Shown: piece by piece, positions 25,848-34,381 of the stretch
How the letters are laid out: every line of letters starts with the position of its first letter
How positions within the stretch are numbered: position 1 is the first letter of the stretch
Source: Streptomyces sp. NBC_00358
GTDB lineage: Bacteria; Actinomycetota; Actinomycetes; Streptomycetales; Streptomycetaceae
Assembly: GCF_036099295.1 (NCBI RefSeq)
Contig: NZ_CP107976.1
Span: 7,936,001-8,000,000, forward strand
Reading direction: 5' to 3'
DNA length: 64,000 nt
Made by a program: the position numbers and the translations under genes
Notes under the pieces: generated by a model
Told to the model about the DNA's origin: nothing
The model's input: only the letters and a program-made list of their open reading frames with translations
Databases searched by the model: none

Positions 25848-26791
25848 GTCCGCCGCCCGTCACGGCCCGCGACCAGCGCGTCGACGGAGACGGTGACCCG
25901 GCCCGGGTCGACCGGGGCGCGGTCCTCGACCCGCTCACCGGCGCCCGGCCGGACCCGGCTGGTCATCCACGCGGCCAGGTGGCGGTAGCACGCGCGCCGG
26001 TCGGCGGGGGACAGCGGCGCCCGCCGGATCGCCGCGACGAAACCCCACAGGTACTCGGCGAGCAGCCGGGGCGTCGGGTGCAGCGGGCCTGCCCGGCGCG
26101 GGTCCAGGTTGACGCACCGGGAGCGCTTGGAAGGGTTCGCCCGCTCGGCGCGCGTGGGGTGGTCGCGGCGGAAGTACAGCAGCTCCGGCACCTGGTGGAA
26201 GGCCCCGTGCAGGGTGATCTCGGCGACGAACGTACGGTCCGCGTGGTGGTAGCTGTCGAGCGGCTTCACCCGGCGCAGCATGTCGGCCCGCATCACCCCG
26301 TAGAAGTCGTCGCCACCCGGCTCGAACAGCAGACTGCGGAAGCGCTCCGGCGCGTTCGGGGAGTCGGTGGCGAGCGTGTACTCGTAGGGGACCTTCACCT
26401 TGCCGTCGCCGTCGATGACCGCCTGGCCGGTGTGCGCGAGGATCATCTCCGGCCGCTCGTCCAGCGCCTGGACGCAGCGCAGCAGCAGGTCCCGGCCGTA
26501 CAGGTCGTCGTGCGAGGCCCACTTGAACAGCTCGCCGCGGGACTCGGCGAACACATGGTTGTGGTTCGGCGTGGCGCCGATGTTCCGGGGCAGCCGGAGG
26601 TACCGGATGCGTGAGTCCCGCGCGGCGTACTTGCGGCAGATCTCCTCGGTCCCGTCGGTCGAGGCGTTGTCGGAGACGACCAGCTCGAAGTCCTCGTAGG
26701 TCTGGCCGAGCAGGGCGTCGAACGACTCGGCCAGGTACTCCTCGCCGTTGTACACGGGCAGGCCGATGCTCAGCCTGGGTCGGGCGTTCAT
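25844..26791 (-). CDS. Glycosyltransferase family 2
   Basis: A 315-aa GT-A enzyme beginning RLSIGLPVYNGEEYLAESFD, with nucleotide-binding VVSDNASTDGTEEICRKYA and the metal-binding DD in KWASHDDLYGRDLL. It should add one sugar to the lipid-linked repeat unit in the cytosol. The C-terminal part has no membrane helices. The ATG overlaps the flippase stop (ATGA). The donor sugar cannot be predicted from sequence. Confidence 0.92.
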   Translation of the reverse strand: MNARPRLSIGLPVYNGEEYLAESFDALLGQTYEDFELVVSDNASTDGTEEICRKYAARDSRIRYLRLPRNIGATPNHNHVFAESRGELFKWASHDDLYGRDLLLRCVQALDERPEMILAHTGQAVIDGDGKVKVPYEYTLATDSPNAPERFRSLLFEPGGDDFYGVMRADMLRRVKPLDSYHHADRTFVAEITLHGAFHQVPELLYFRRDHPTRAERANPSKRSRCVNLDPRRAGPLHPTPRLLAEYLWGFVAAIRRAPLSPADRRACYRHLAAWMTSRVRPGAGERVEDRAPVDPGRVTVSVDALVAGRDGRRT

Positions 26792-28107
26792 GAGGTCCTC
26801 ACTTCGGGGATGGGAGCGCGGTGGCGCTCGTTCAGGGCGGACCGCAGTTGCAGCCACCACACGGCCGAGCCGCTGATGGTCGCGGCGGCGACGCCCCAGG
26901 CCGAGCCGGCCGTGCCGGCGACGGCCGCTCCGCCGAGGCCGCCGCCGATGTAGCAGGCGGAGGCGAACAACTGGCAGCGCAGGCTGCGCCGGGCCGCGCC
27001 GAGCGCGCGCAGCCCGGCCGCCGCGCCGGTGCCGAGGCCCGCTCCCGCGACGCTGAAGGTGATCTGCACGATGAGCTCCGAGGAGGAGTGCCAGACGTCG
27101 CCGAGCACCGCCTCGCCGAACCGGCCGGGCATCAGCAGCAGAGCCGCGCCCCAGAGCAGCGCGCCGGCGGCCTGGCCCCCGCCGAGGAGGAGGCAGAACC
27201 TGCCCAGTTGATGCGGGGCCTGCCGCAGCACCCGCGCCGCCTCCGGGACGGTGACCAGCGAGAGCCCCATGAGCACCGCCAGGAACGGGCCGAGCAGGAG
27301 CTCGGCGCCCCGCACCGCGCCCACCGCGCTCACCCCGACGATCGCCCCGAGGCCGTACGCCCGCAGCTGGCTCGCGCCGCTGAGGCTCACGTTCTCGACG
27401 AGGTACCGGTAGCCGAGATCGCGTTGTTCGCGCAGCCAGTCGCGCGCCTCGGTCGTCCGGGGCCGGATGCCGGACTGGATGTAGCCGTACCCCGCCGCCA
27501 CCGTCGCGGACGCGCCCCAGGCGAGCACGAAAGCGGCCACGCTGCCCACCCTGGCCGCCACCACCAGGGCCGGGACGAGCGCGACCCCCCAGACGACGTC
27601 GTTGACGAACGCCTTCCGCCCGGCGCCGGCGGCGAAGAACGAGAACCGCCAGGCGTCCTGGAGCAGCAGCCCGGGCAGCATGATCCCCAGGGCGGCGAAC
27701 GCCGGTCCCACGCGGCCGCCGAGGCCGAGCCCGGCCACGAGGCACACCGCGCCGAGGGCGGCCCCGACGCCGAGCGCGGTACCCGTCGACCGGCCCACCG
27801 CCCCGCGCCAGGACGTGTCCGGCACGCCGCTGAAGCGCACCACGAGCGGGTCGGTGGCCAACCCGCGGGAGACGTTGAGCACCACGCCGTACGTCACCCA
27901 GGCGAGGCTGAACACGCCGAACGCGGTCACTCCCAGCGAGCGGGCCACGTAGATGCCCACCGCGAAATTGCTCACGCTGGAGGCCGCCTGGTCGGCCAGT
28001 CCCCAGGACAGCCGGCCGACCATGGCCCGCTTGGCGGTCCGCAGGGTGGATCCGCCCGGGACCGCCGACGGCGTCGTCTTCTCCCCCTCGGTGGTCATCG
28101 GCCTCAT
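26788..28107 (-). CDS. Polysaccharide flippase (Wzx/MurJ-MATE-like)
   Basis: A 439-aa integral membrane protein with about a dozen hydrophobic helices. The first is preceded by GRLSWGLADQAASSVSNFAV, the typical opening of Wzx-type exporters, and others include GVFSLAWVTYGVVLNVS and FLAVLMGLSLVTVPEAARVL. It should move undecaprenyl-PP-linked repeat units across the membrane for polymerisation by the Wzy-like protein at 34382. ATG 28107 overlaps the upstream stop; a second in-frame ATG lies 9 bp downstream. Confidence 0.86.
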   Translation of the reverse strand: MRPMTTEGEKTTPSAVPGGSTLRTAKRAMVGRLSWGLADQAASSVSNFAVGIYVARSLGVTAFGVFSLAWVTYGVVLNVSRGLATDPLVVRFSGVPDTSWRGAVGRSTGTALGVGAALGAVCLVAGLGLGGRVGPAFAALGIMLPGLLLQDAWRFSFFAAGAGRKAFVNDVVWGVALVPALVVAARVGSVAAFVLAWGASATVAAGYGYIQSGIRPRTTEARDWLREQRDLGYRYLVENVSLSGASQLRAYGLGAIVGVSAVGAVRGAELLLGPFLAVLMGLSLVTVPEAARVLRQAPHQLGRFCLLLGGGQAAGALLWGAALLLMPGRFGEAVLGDVWHSSSELIVQITFSVAGAGLGTGAAAGLRALGAARRSLRCQLFASACYIGGGLGGAAVAGTAGSAWGVAAATISGSAVWWLQLRSALNERHRAPIPEVRTS

Positions 28108-29378
28108 GCCTTGATCAGTTCGGCGCCGCACAGGGCGTCGGCCGCGGCGGCGACGGTGTCGAACGGCAGCCCGGACCGCTCGGCGACGTCCAGCAGACTG
28201 TGCTCGCCGTCGGAGAGACTGAGCACCCAGAGCATCGCCAACTGGGCCTGCTTGGCGTCGCTGCGGCCGCCGAGCGAGTCGTACAGCCCGCGGCGGCCGA
28301 GCTGGGGCTCGCCGTAGGGGCTGAGGTTGACGTAGCTCCGGTTGCGGTCCAGGACGGCGAACGCCTCGCGGCACACGGCGAGCGTGTCCGCCATCGCCTC
28401 CGGGGTCACGAAGTCCGGGTTGTCCGCCGAGGTGTGGTACTCGGGGTACCCGGCGTACGGGGTCCGGCTGAGCGAGCCCACGCCGAGGTCGAACCCGGGC
28501 GAGCAGTACTGCCGCTCGTCGTACCCGTACGGGGTGAACTCGTTGACCTGGTGCGGGCGTTCGGAGGAGGCCAGCACGTGCCGCATCACCCGGTCGATCT
28601 CCGCGTCGCCGCGCCTGCTCTGCTTGTACGTCAGTTGGCCCGAGTCGCCCGCGCAGGCCAGCACCAGCCCGTGCTTGACCCGGTCCACCCGTTCCGCGTT
28701 GCGGGCCAGCCAGGTGATCGCCCCGATGGTGCCGGGCGCGTAGATGAACCGGTAGGTGTAGTAAGGCGTTTCCCGCGTCAGGGCGCGGGCCAGGAACGTC
28801 GCCACCGCGATGCCGGCCAGGTTGTCGTTGGCCAGCGACGGGTGGCAGACATGGCAGGAGACGATCACCTCGTCGGCGACCTGCCCGGGGACCACGTGCT
28901 CGGCGTAGGTGAGATGGCCGTCGGCGAGGGTGGAGTCGACGCGCACCTCGTACTCGCCGTCCGGCAGGGCGTCCAGGGTCTCCTGGGCCAGGCAGAACCC
29001 CCATTCCGGCTTGTAGTAACTGGTGCGGTACGGAACCCAGTTCGGGTGGTCGGGCAGGGTGTACAGGTGCTCGCGCAGCTCGGACAGCGGCATGGTCGCC
29101 GACACCGGCACGCTGTAGCCGAGCACGTGCAGGCTGGACGCGGCGAAGTCGACGACCCGGTTGCCCGCGGGGTCGGCGATGTACGCGTCCCGGATGTTCC
29201 ACTCCTGGGGCACCGTCCAGTCGAGCACCTGGGTCCCCGTCGGCACCTCGTGCGTCTGCAGCGGGACGTACTCGCCGACGATGTCCAGGGTGGCGCGCAC
29301 ACCGTCTCCGGTGATGCTCCGGCACAGCGGGTACATCCGCTCCACCAGCGCGTGCATCTCCTGGCCCGCCGTGCTCAT
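28104..29378 (-). CDS. DUF4910 aminopeptidase-like protein with C-terminal winged helix
   Basis: A 424-aa protein. The front half has MHALVERMYPLCRSITGDGV and EVPTGTQVLDWTVPQEWNI. The catalytic-like part has VSCHVCHPSLANDNLAGIAV and AGYPEYHTSADNPDF, a zinc-peptidase (M28-like) pattern with H/D/E-type ligands, and the last ~60 residues look like a small winged helix. Such DUF4910/DUF2172 proteins recur in bacterial surface-polysaccharide clusters, where they may deacylate or cleave amides on sugars rather than peptides. It overlaps the genes on both sides. Substrate is unknown. Confidence 0.83.
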   Translation of the reverse strand: MSTAGQEMHALVERMYPLCRSITGDGVRATLDIVGEYVPLQTHEVPTGTQVLDWTVPQEWNIRDAYIADPAGNRVVDFAASSLHVLGYSVPVSATMPLSELREHLYTLPDHPNWVPYRTSYYKPEWGFCLAQETLDALPDGEYEVRVDSTLADGHLTYAEHVVPGQVADEVIVSCHVCHPSLANDNLAGIAVATFLARALTRETPYYTYRFIYAPGTIGAITWLARNAERVDRVKHGLVLACAGDSGQLTYKQSRRGDAEIDRVMRHVLASSERPHQVNEFTPYGYDERQYCSPGFDLGVGSLSRTPYAGYPEYHTSADNPDFVTPEAMADTLAVCREAFAVLDRNRSYVNLSPYGEPQLGRRGLYDSLGGRSDAKQAQLAMLWVLSLSDGEHSLLDVAERSGLPFDTVAAAADALCGAELIKA

Positions 29379-30400
29379 CGGCGCCACCGCAGGGTGTCGT
29401 CGACGGTGCCGGCGTCGGACGCCGCGCGCAGCACGGCAAGCCGGGTGAAGCGCTGCTCGAAGCTCTCCCGGGTCAGCCCGTGCTTCCGGTAGGCGTCGGC
29501 GAGTTCGAGCGCGCCCTGCTTCACCGTCCACTCGCAGTCGAAGCCGGGAACCGCGGCGCGGAACCGGGAGAAGTCAACCCTGTACGAACGAGGATCGGCA
29601 CCGTTCTCCCCGGTGATCACCACCTTCGAGCCGGACACCGCCTCGGCGACCTGCTCGGCGATCTCGGCGACCGTGACGTTGTTGATCTCGCTGCCGATGT
29701 TGAACTCCCGGTCGTGCACCGCCTCGCGCGGAGCGGTCAGCGCGGCCGTGAAGGCCCGTGCGATGTCGGCGGCGTGCACCAGCGGGCGCCAGGGGGTGCC
29801 GTCGGAGAGCACGAGGACCTCGCCGGACAGCAGGGCGTGCCCCACCAGGTTGTTCAGCACGATGTCGGCGCGCAGCCGGGGCGAGTAGCCGAAGGCGGTG
29901 GCGTTGCGCATATATACCGGGCTGAAGTCGCCGTCTGCGAGCGATTGCAGGTCTTCCTCCACCCGCACCTTGGATTCCGCGTACGGCGTCACCGGGCACA
30001 GCGGGGCGTCCTCGGTCACCAGGTCGTCACCGCCGGCGGCGCCGTAGACGGAGCAGGTCGACGCGTACAGGAAGCGCCGCACCCCGGCGTCGCGGGCCAG
30101 CCGTGCCAGCCGCACGGAGGCGTGGTGGTTGATGTCGTAGGTGAGGTCCGGCGCCAGCGATCCCAGCGGGTCGTTGGACAGCGCGGCCAGGTGGATCACG
30201 GCGTCCACACCGGCCACGTGCTCGGCCGTGACGTCGCGCAGGTCCACCCGCGGTCCCGGCGGGTCGGCGGGCGTCGGGCCCAGCACGCAGTCGGCGAACA
30301 GGCCGGAGTCGAGACCGACGACCTCGTGCCCGGCGGCCGCGAGGATCGGGGCCATCACGGTGCCCAGATAGCCCTGGTGTCCGGTCAGCAGTACGCGCAA
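29375..30400 (-). CDS. NAD-dependent sugar epimerase/dehydratase (extended SDR)
   Basis: A 341-aa Rossmann enzyme starting at a TTG codon (30400). An in-frame stop lies 6 bp upstream and the dinucleotide motif VLLTGHQGYLGTVMAPILAA begins immediately, so no other start is possible. The catalytic Thr/Ser-Tyr-Lys set appears in YASTCSVYGAAGG and PYAESKVRVEEDL. It should modify C4 (epimerise, reduce or dehydrate) of a nucleotide sugar in the same branch as the methyltransferase and nucleotidyltransferase upstream. A GGGGGA site lies 8 bases before TTG. The gap to the deacetylase gene is 3 bp. Confidence 0.88.
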   Translation of the reverse strand: MRVLLTGHQGYLGTVMAPILAAAGHEVVGLDSGLFADCVLGPTPADPPGPRVDLRDVTAEHVAGVDAVIHLAALSNDPLGSLAPDLTYDINHHASVRLARLARDAGVRRFLYASTCSVYGAAGGDDLVTEDAPLCPVTPYAESKVRVEEDLQSLADGDFSPVYMRNATAFGYSPRLRADIVLNNLVGHALLSGEVLVLSDGTPWRPLVHAADIARAFTAALTAPREAVHDREFNIGSEINNVTVAEIAEQVAEAVSGSKVVITGENGADPRSYRVDFSRFRAAVPGFDCEWTVKQGALELADAYRKHGLTRESFEQRFTRLAVLRAASDAGTVDDTLRWRR

Positions 30401-30403
30401 GGT

Positions 30404-31051
30404 TCATTCCCCCAGGTCGAGAGTGAGTTTGGTGATGTCGAACGCCTCGGCGTAGCGCGTGTGGCATTCGATGCCGCGGATCCGTGCGAGGCCGAGGAAG
30501 GCCTCCCGGTCGAACCAGGGCCTGTGCCGCTGCGAGGGGTAGTGCTCCTGCAGCAGCCGCACCTTCTGTTCGGCGGTCTCCGGCGACAGCGGCTGGTACG
30601 CAGCCGGACGGCCGAGATCGCCGTCCCACTTGACGATCTCGTAGCCGAGCACGAGGTGGTCGCGGAACGCGGTGGGCAGCAGCTTCGCCAGGCTCCGGTG
30701 ATCCTGGTGGGCGTCCTCCGTGCGCGGGCCGAGGACGAGATCCGGCTCCGTCCGGGCGCGCAGTTCCTCGACCGCGCCCTTGGCCTCCTCCCAGTGCGCG
30801 GGCATCCGGCCGTCCGGCAGCTTGAGCACGGTCAGCCGAAGATCGGCGCCCGGGCAGAACGCGGCGAGCGCGGCCCGTTCCTCCTGCTCGCGCTCGCCGC
30901 CACCGCCGGAGAGCACGAGTGCGTCGACGCGGACACCCGGTCGCGCGAGGCACAGCGTCAGCAGCGTGCCGCCGGCGCCGATGGCGATGTCGTCGCAGTG
31001 CGCGCCCACCGCGACGATCCGGTCCAGGCGCCCTGCGCCGAGCCGGATCAC
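30404..31051 (-). CDS. PIG-L family deacetylase
   Basis: A 215-aa zinc deacetylase-like protein. Family zinc motifs are VAVGAHCDDIAIGAGGTL, a variant of AHPDDE, and TEDAHQDHRSLAKLL. The family removes acetyl groups from N-acetyl sugars, for example in mycothiol or teicoplanin pathways. Here the Pro of AHPDD is replaced by Cys and the following acidic residue by Ile, so activity needs testing. GTG 31051 overlaps the upstream stop (GTGA). Confidence 0.87.
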   Translation of the reverse strand: MIRLGAGRLDRIVAVGAHCDDIAIGAGGTLLTLCLARPGVRVDALVLSGGGGEREQEERAALAAFCPGADLRLTVLKLPDGRMPAHWEEAKGAVEELRARTEPDLVLGPRTEDAHQDHRSLAKLLPTAFRDHLVLGYEIVKWDGDLGRPAAYQPLSPETAEQKVRLLQEHYPSQRHRPWFDREAFLGLARIRGIECHTRYAEAFDITKLTLDLGE

Positions 31052-31875
31052 GCCGTCGCTCCGGCGCCGTTCCTGCCGCCGGTCGCGCTCGCCCCCGCGC
31101 CGTCCCGTTCCCACACGGCCCACGGGCGGTCGCCCCGGGTGTAGGCGTCGTCGAGCGCCGCCCGCTCCTTCACGGTGTCGGTCGGCTTCCAGAAGCCGCG
31201 GTGCTGATGCGCCACCAGCCGTCCGCGCTTGGCCAGTTGGGCACATCCGTCGGCGACCAGGTCCCCGTTCTCCGGTATGTGGTCGAAGACCTCCTGGCGG
31301 AGCACGAAGTAGCCGCCGTTCTCCCACAGCGGCATGTCGCTCACCGCGGTGATGCCCCCCACCAGACCGTCCTCGCCCAGGTCCACGCAGTGGAACGACG
31401 ACTGCGGCGGCACCACCATCATCGACGCACCGGCGTCGCGCCGGGCGAACCGGTCGATCATCTCCGGCAGCGGGGCGTCGGTGAGCACGTCGGCGTAGTT
31501 CGCGAGGAACATCTCGTCGCCGTCCAGATGGTGCCGCACCCGGCGCAGCCGCTCCCCGATCGGCGACTCGACACCGGTCTGCGCGAAGGTGATCGTCCAG
31601 TCGGCGATGTCGGTGGACAGCAGCTCGGTCCGCCCGCCGCGCAGCACGAAGTCGTTGGACGTCGTCTCCTCGTAGTTGAGGAAGAAGTCCTTGATGTGGT
31701 GTGCCCCGTACCCGAGGCACAGGATGAACTCCGTGTGCCCGAAGTGCGCGTAGTAGCGCATGACATGCCAGATCAGCGGCCGCGGGCCGACCATCGCCAT
31801 CGGTTTGGGCACGTCGTCGGAGGTTCCGTTGCGCATACGCATCCCGTAACCGCCGCAGAACAGAACGACCTTCAC
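31048..31875 (-). CDS. Glucose-1-phosphate cytidylyltransferase-like nucleotidyltransferase (RfbF type)
   Basis: A 275-aa GT-A-fold nucleotidyltransferase starting KVVLFCGGYGMRMRNGTSDD, followed by VPKPMAMVGPRPLIWHVMRY and ILCLGYGAHHIKDFFLNYEE. These segments match glucose-1-phosphate cytidylyltransferases closely, including the signature Lys in KPM and the WHxMR stretch. It would make CDP-glucose, or another NDP-sugar, that feeds the following epimerase, methyltransferase and aminotransferase. GTG 31875 overlaps the methyltransferase stop. The C-terminal Gly/Ala-rich tail is non-conserved. Confidence 0.88.
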   Translation of the reverse strand: MKVVLFCGGYGMRMRNGTSDDVPKPMAMVGPRPLIWHVMRYYAHFGHTEFILCLGYGAHHIKDFFLNYEETTSNDFVLRGGRTELLSTDIADWTITFAQTGVESPIGERLRRVRHHLDGDEMFLANYADVLTDAPLPEMIDRFARRDAGASMMVVPPQSSFHCVDLGEDGLVGGITAVSDMPLWENGGYFVLRQEVFDHIPENGDLVADGCAQLAKRGRLVAHQHRGFWKPTDTVKERAALDDAYTRGDRPWAVWERDGAGASATGGRNGAGATA

Positions 31876-33107
31876 GACTTGACCTCGACAATGCTCAGTT
31901 CCGGGATGGGGAAGACCAGCCGGCCGCCCCACTCGTGCACGAAGGACAGCTGCTCGACCAGCTCGTCCCGCAGGTTCCACGGGAGGACGAGGACGTAGTC
32001 CGGTCTGTCGGCGGCTATCCGCTCGGGCGGCAGGATCGGGATGCGGGTGCCCGGGGTGAACCTGCCGTGCTTGTAGGGGTTGCGGTCGACCGTGTACGCG
32101 AGCAGGTCGGGCCGGATGCCGCAGTGGTTGAGCAGCGTGTTGCCCTTGCCCGGGGCGCCGTAGCCGACGACCGTCTCGCCGCGTTCGGCCGCGTCGATGA
32201 GGAACCGCAGCAGGTCCCGGCGCACCTTGGCCACCCGGGCGGAGAACTCGGTGTACCCGGACAGCTCCTGCAGCCCGGCGGCCTTCTCCCGGTCCAGTAC
32301 CTCGGCCACCCGTCCGCTCGGCTCCCCGGCGACCTCGGCGGGCCGGGCCCACAGCCGGATGGAGCCGCCGTGCGTGGGCAGCAACTCGACGTCCACGAGC
32401 GTGAGTCCGCCGCTCGCCAGCGCCCGGGCCGCGGACGCGACCGTGTAGTACTGGAAGTGCTCGTGGTAGATCGTGTCGTACTGGTTCTCCTCGATCAGGG
32501 TCAGCAGGTGCTGCACCTCGATGGAGACCCAGCCGTCGTCGGCGACCAGGGCACGCAGCCCCTGCGTGAACCCGACCACGTCGGGGATGTGCGCGTACAC
32601 GTTGTTGGCCACGACCAGGTCCGCCGGACCGTGCTCGGCGCGGACGGCCGAGCCGGTGTCCGGGGACAGGAACTCCGTGAGCGTGGGCACACCCGCGTCC
32701 CGCGCCGAGGCGCCGACGTTCACCGACGGTTCGATGCCCAGGCAGCGGATCCCCCGGTCCACCACATGCCTCAGCAGGTACCCGTCGTTGCTCGCGACCT
32801 CGACCACGAAGGCGTCGGAGCCCAGCCCCAGCCGCCGTTCGGCGTCGGCCACGAACGTGCGCGCGTGCTCCACCCAGGAGGTCGAGAAGGAGGAGAAGTA
32901 CGCGTACTCGCTGAACGTCTCCTCCGGCGTGATCAGCGGTGGGATCTGCGCGAGCCAGCAGTCCGTGCAGACCCGCAGGTGCAGCGGGTACGCCGGTTCC
33001 GGCCTGTCCAGTTGGTCCGCGGCGAGAAAGCTCTCGCACGGCGGGGTCGCCCCCAGGTCGACGACGCTCACCAGAGCCGCCGAGCCGCAGAGTCGGCATC
33101 GTGTCAT
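31872..33107 (-). CDS. Sugar C-methyltransferase (SAM-dependent, zinc-binding N-terminus)
   Basis: A 411-aa protein with the three-part layout of NDP-sugar C-methyltransferases. An N-terminal zinc-binding domain (CRLCGSAALVSVVDLG, then RVCTDCWLAQ) comes first. A class I SAM domain follows (FVVEVASNDGYLLRHVV; DLVVANNVYAHIPDV; YDTIYHEHFQYYTVAS). The C-terminal Rossmann-like domain contains VGYGAPGKGNTLLNHCGIRP. Family members such as TylC3- or EvaC-type enzymes add methyl at C3 of a 4-keto sugar, making branched deoxysugars. It lies directly after the glycosyltransferase stop (adjacent bases) and overlaps the nucleotidyltransferase. Confidence 0.92.
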   Translation of the reverse strand: MTRCRLCGSAALVSVVDLGATPPCESFLAADQLDRPEPAYPLHLRVCTDCWLAQIPPLITPEETFSEYAYFSSFSTSWVEHARTFVADAERRLGLGSDAFVVEVASNDGYLLRHVVDRGIRCLGIEPSVNVGASARDAGVPTLTEFLSPDTGSAVRAEHGPADLVVANNVYAHIPDVVGFTQGLRALVADDGWVSIEVQHLLTLIEENQYDTIYHEHFQYYTVASAARALASGGLTLVDVELLPTHGGSIRLWARPAEVAGEPSGRVAEVLDREKAAGLQELSGYTEFSARVAKVRRDLLRFLIDAAERGETVVGYGAPGKGNTLLNHCGIRPDLLAYTVDRNPYKHGRFTPGTRIPILPPERIAADRPDYVLVLPWNLRDELVEQLSFVHEWGGRLVFPIPELSIVEVKS

Positions 33108-34379
33108 CTACTTCCCCCCATCCCGCTCGCGCGGCAGTCCCCGCAGCGAGCCAGTGCTGTTGTCCCCCGACGGCGACGGGCTGTCCCCGCCGCCCGACCG
33201 ACCCGCGATCGCGGTGCGGTACCCCTCCACCAGGCGTTCGAGGCCGACGGCAGGGCTGAACCCCTGCTCGTAACGGCGCCGGGCCGCCCGGCCCATCTCC
33301 CGGTTGCGGTCCTTCTCGACCGCGATCCGGCGTATGCGGGACGCGAGCGACGCGGACTCGCCCGGCCGGTGCAGCAGCCCGGTCACCCCGTCCTCGACGA
33401 GTTCGACGAAGGCGCCGTGTCCGGCGGCGACGACCGGGACCCCCGCCGCCATCGCCTCCACGACCACCAGGCCGAACGCCTCCAGCCACGTGGAGGGAGC
33501 CACCACGGCGAGCGACCGCGCGATGGTCTGCCGGCACTCTGCCGTGTCGTAGAGCCCGACGTACCGGACGTCCTCCCGGCCCGCCGCCCAGGCGGTCACC
33601 TCCGGCTCCAGCGGCCCCGTACCGGCGATCACGAGCGGGACGCCCACCCCGCCGTCGGCGGCCAGTTCGTCCCACGCGGCCATGAGCAGCCGCACGCCCT
33701 TGGCCTCCGCGAGGCGGCCGAGATAGAGCACGTGCTCACCGGCGCCCGTCCGGCGGACGCCCGGCTCGGGCACGAAGTTGTGCTTCACCGCCAGCCGCTC
33801 CGGCGGCATCCCCGACCGCACCAGCACCTCGCGCTGCGCCGCGGAGATGCAGAAGAACCGCTCCACGCCGGACCACCACCGCCGCCGGTTGACCGACAGG
33901 CTGACCGCGAGCGGCACCGTCGCCAGCCGGGAGCCGCGGTAGCAGCCGTGCCGGACGGCGGGCAACGGCGTGGAACCGACGCACTCGGTGCACGGCCGGC
34001 CGTCCCGCTGAAGCGTGCCGGGCGGGCAGACCTGGGTGTAGTTGTGCAGCGTGGCGACGGCGGGTACGCCGGCGTCGGCGCAGGCGGCCAGCACCGCCGG
34101 CGACAGGAGCGGGAAGACGTTGTGGATGTGCACCACGTCCGGCCGCCGCGTGCGCAGCGTGGCGGCCAGCTCCGCGCGGACCGCCGGGTTCCACGGCACG
34201 AGCAGCGGTATCGCGGCCTTGCCCAGCAGGGACCGGGCGGCGATGTCGTCGCTGCGCCGCTCGAACACCTCGACCCGGTGGCCGGCCCCGCGCAGCAGCT
34301 CCACCTCCTGGTCGACGACCTTGTTCTCCCCGCTCGGCTGCGCCGAGGCGTAGCGGTTGTGCACCACGAGGACGTGCAT
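33108..34379 (-). CDS. Glycosyltransferase family 4
   Basis: A 423-aa GT-B enzyme. The N-terminal acceptor domain starts HVLVVHNRYASAQPSGENKV and has DVVHIHNVFPLLSPAVLAA. The C-terminal donor domain contains HVLYLGRLAEAKGVRLLMAA and the sugar-nucleotide motif APSTWLEAFGLVVVEAMAAG, with the E-X7-E pair. A cysteine pair sits in the middle (RDGRPCTECVG, then HGCYRG). A Gly/Ser-rich tail ends the protein. It acts on the cytosolic lipid-linked saccharide; 2 bp from the polymerase gene. Confidence 0.92.
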   Translation of the reverse strand: MHVLVVHNRYASAQPSGENKVVDQEVELLRGAGHRVEVFERRSDDIAARSLLGKAAIPLLVPWNPAVRAELAATLRTRRPDVVHIHNVFPLLSPAVLAACADAGVPAVATLHNYTQVCPPGTLQRDGRPCTECVGSTPLPAVRHGCYRGSRLATVPLAVSLSVNRRRWWSGVERFFCISAAQREVLVRSGMPPERLAVKHNFVPEPGVRRTGAGEHVLYLGRLAEAKGVRLLMAAWDELAADGGVGVPLVIAGTGPLEPEVTAWAAGREDVRYVGLYDTAECRQTIARSLAVVAPSTWLEAFGLVVVEAMAAGVPVVAAGHGAFVELVEDGVTGLLHRPGESASLASRIRRIAVEKDRNREMGRAARRRYEQGFSPAVGLERLVEGYRTAIAGRSGGGDSPSPSGDNSTGSLRGLPRERDGGK

Positions 34380-34381
34380 GC

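Noticed and set aside
28751..28760. A second TTA codon suspected in the DUF4910 gene
   Set aside because: The TTA string there is out of frame; the codons read CCT TAC.
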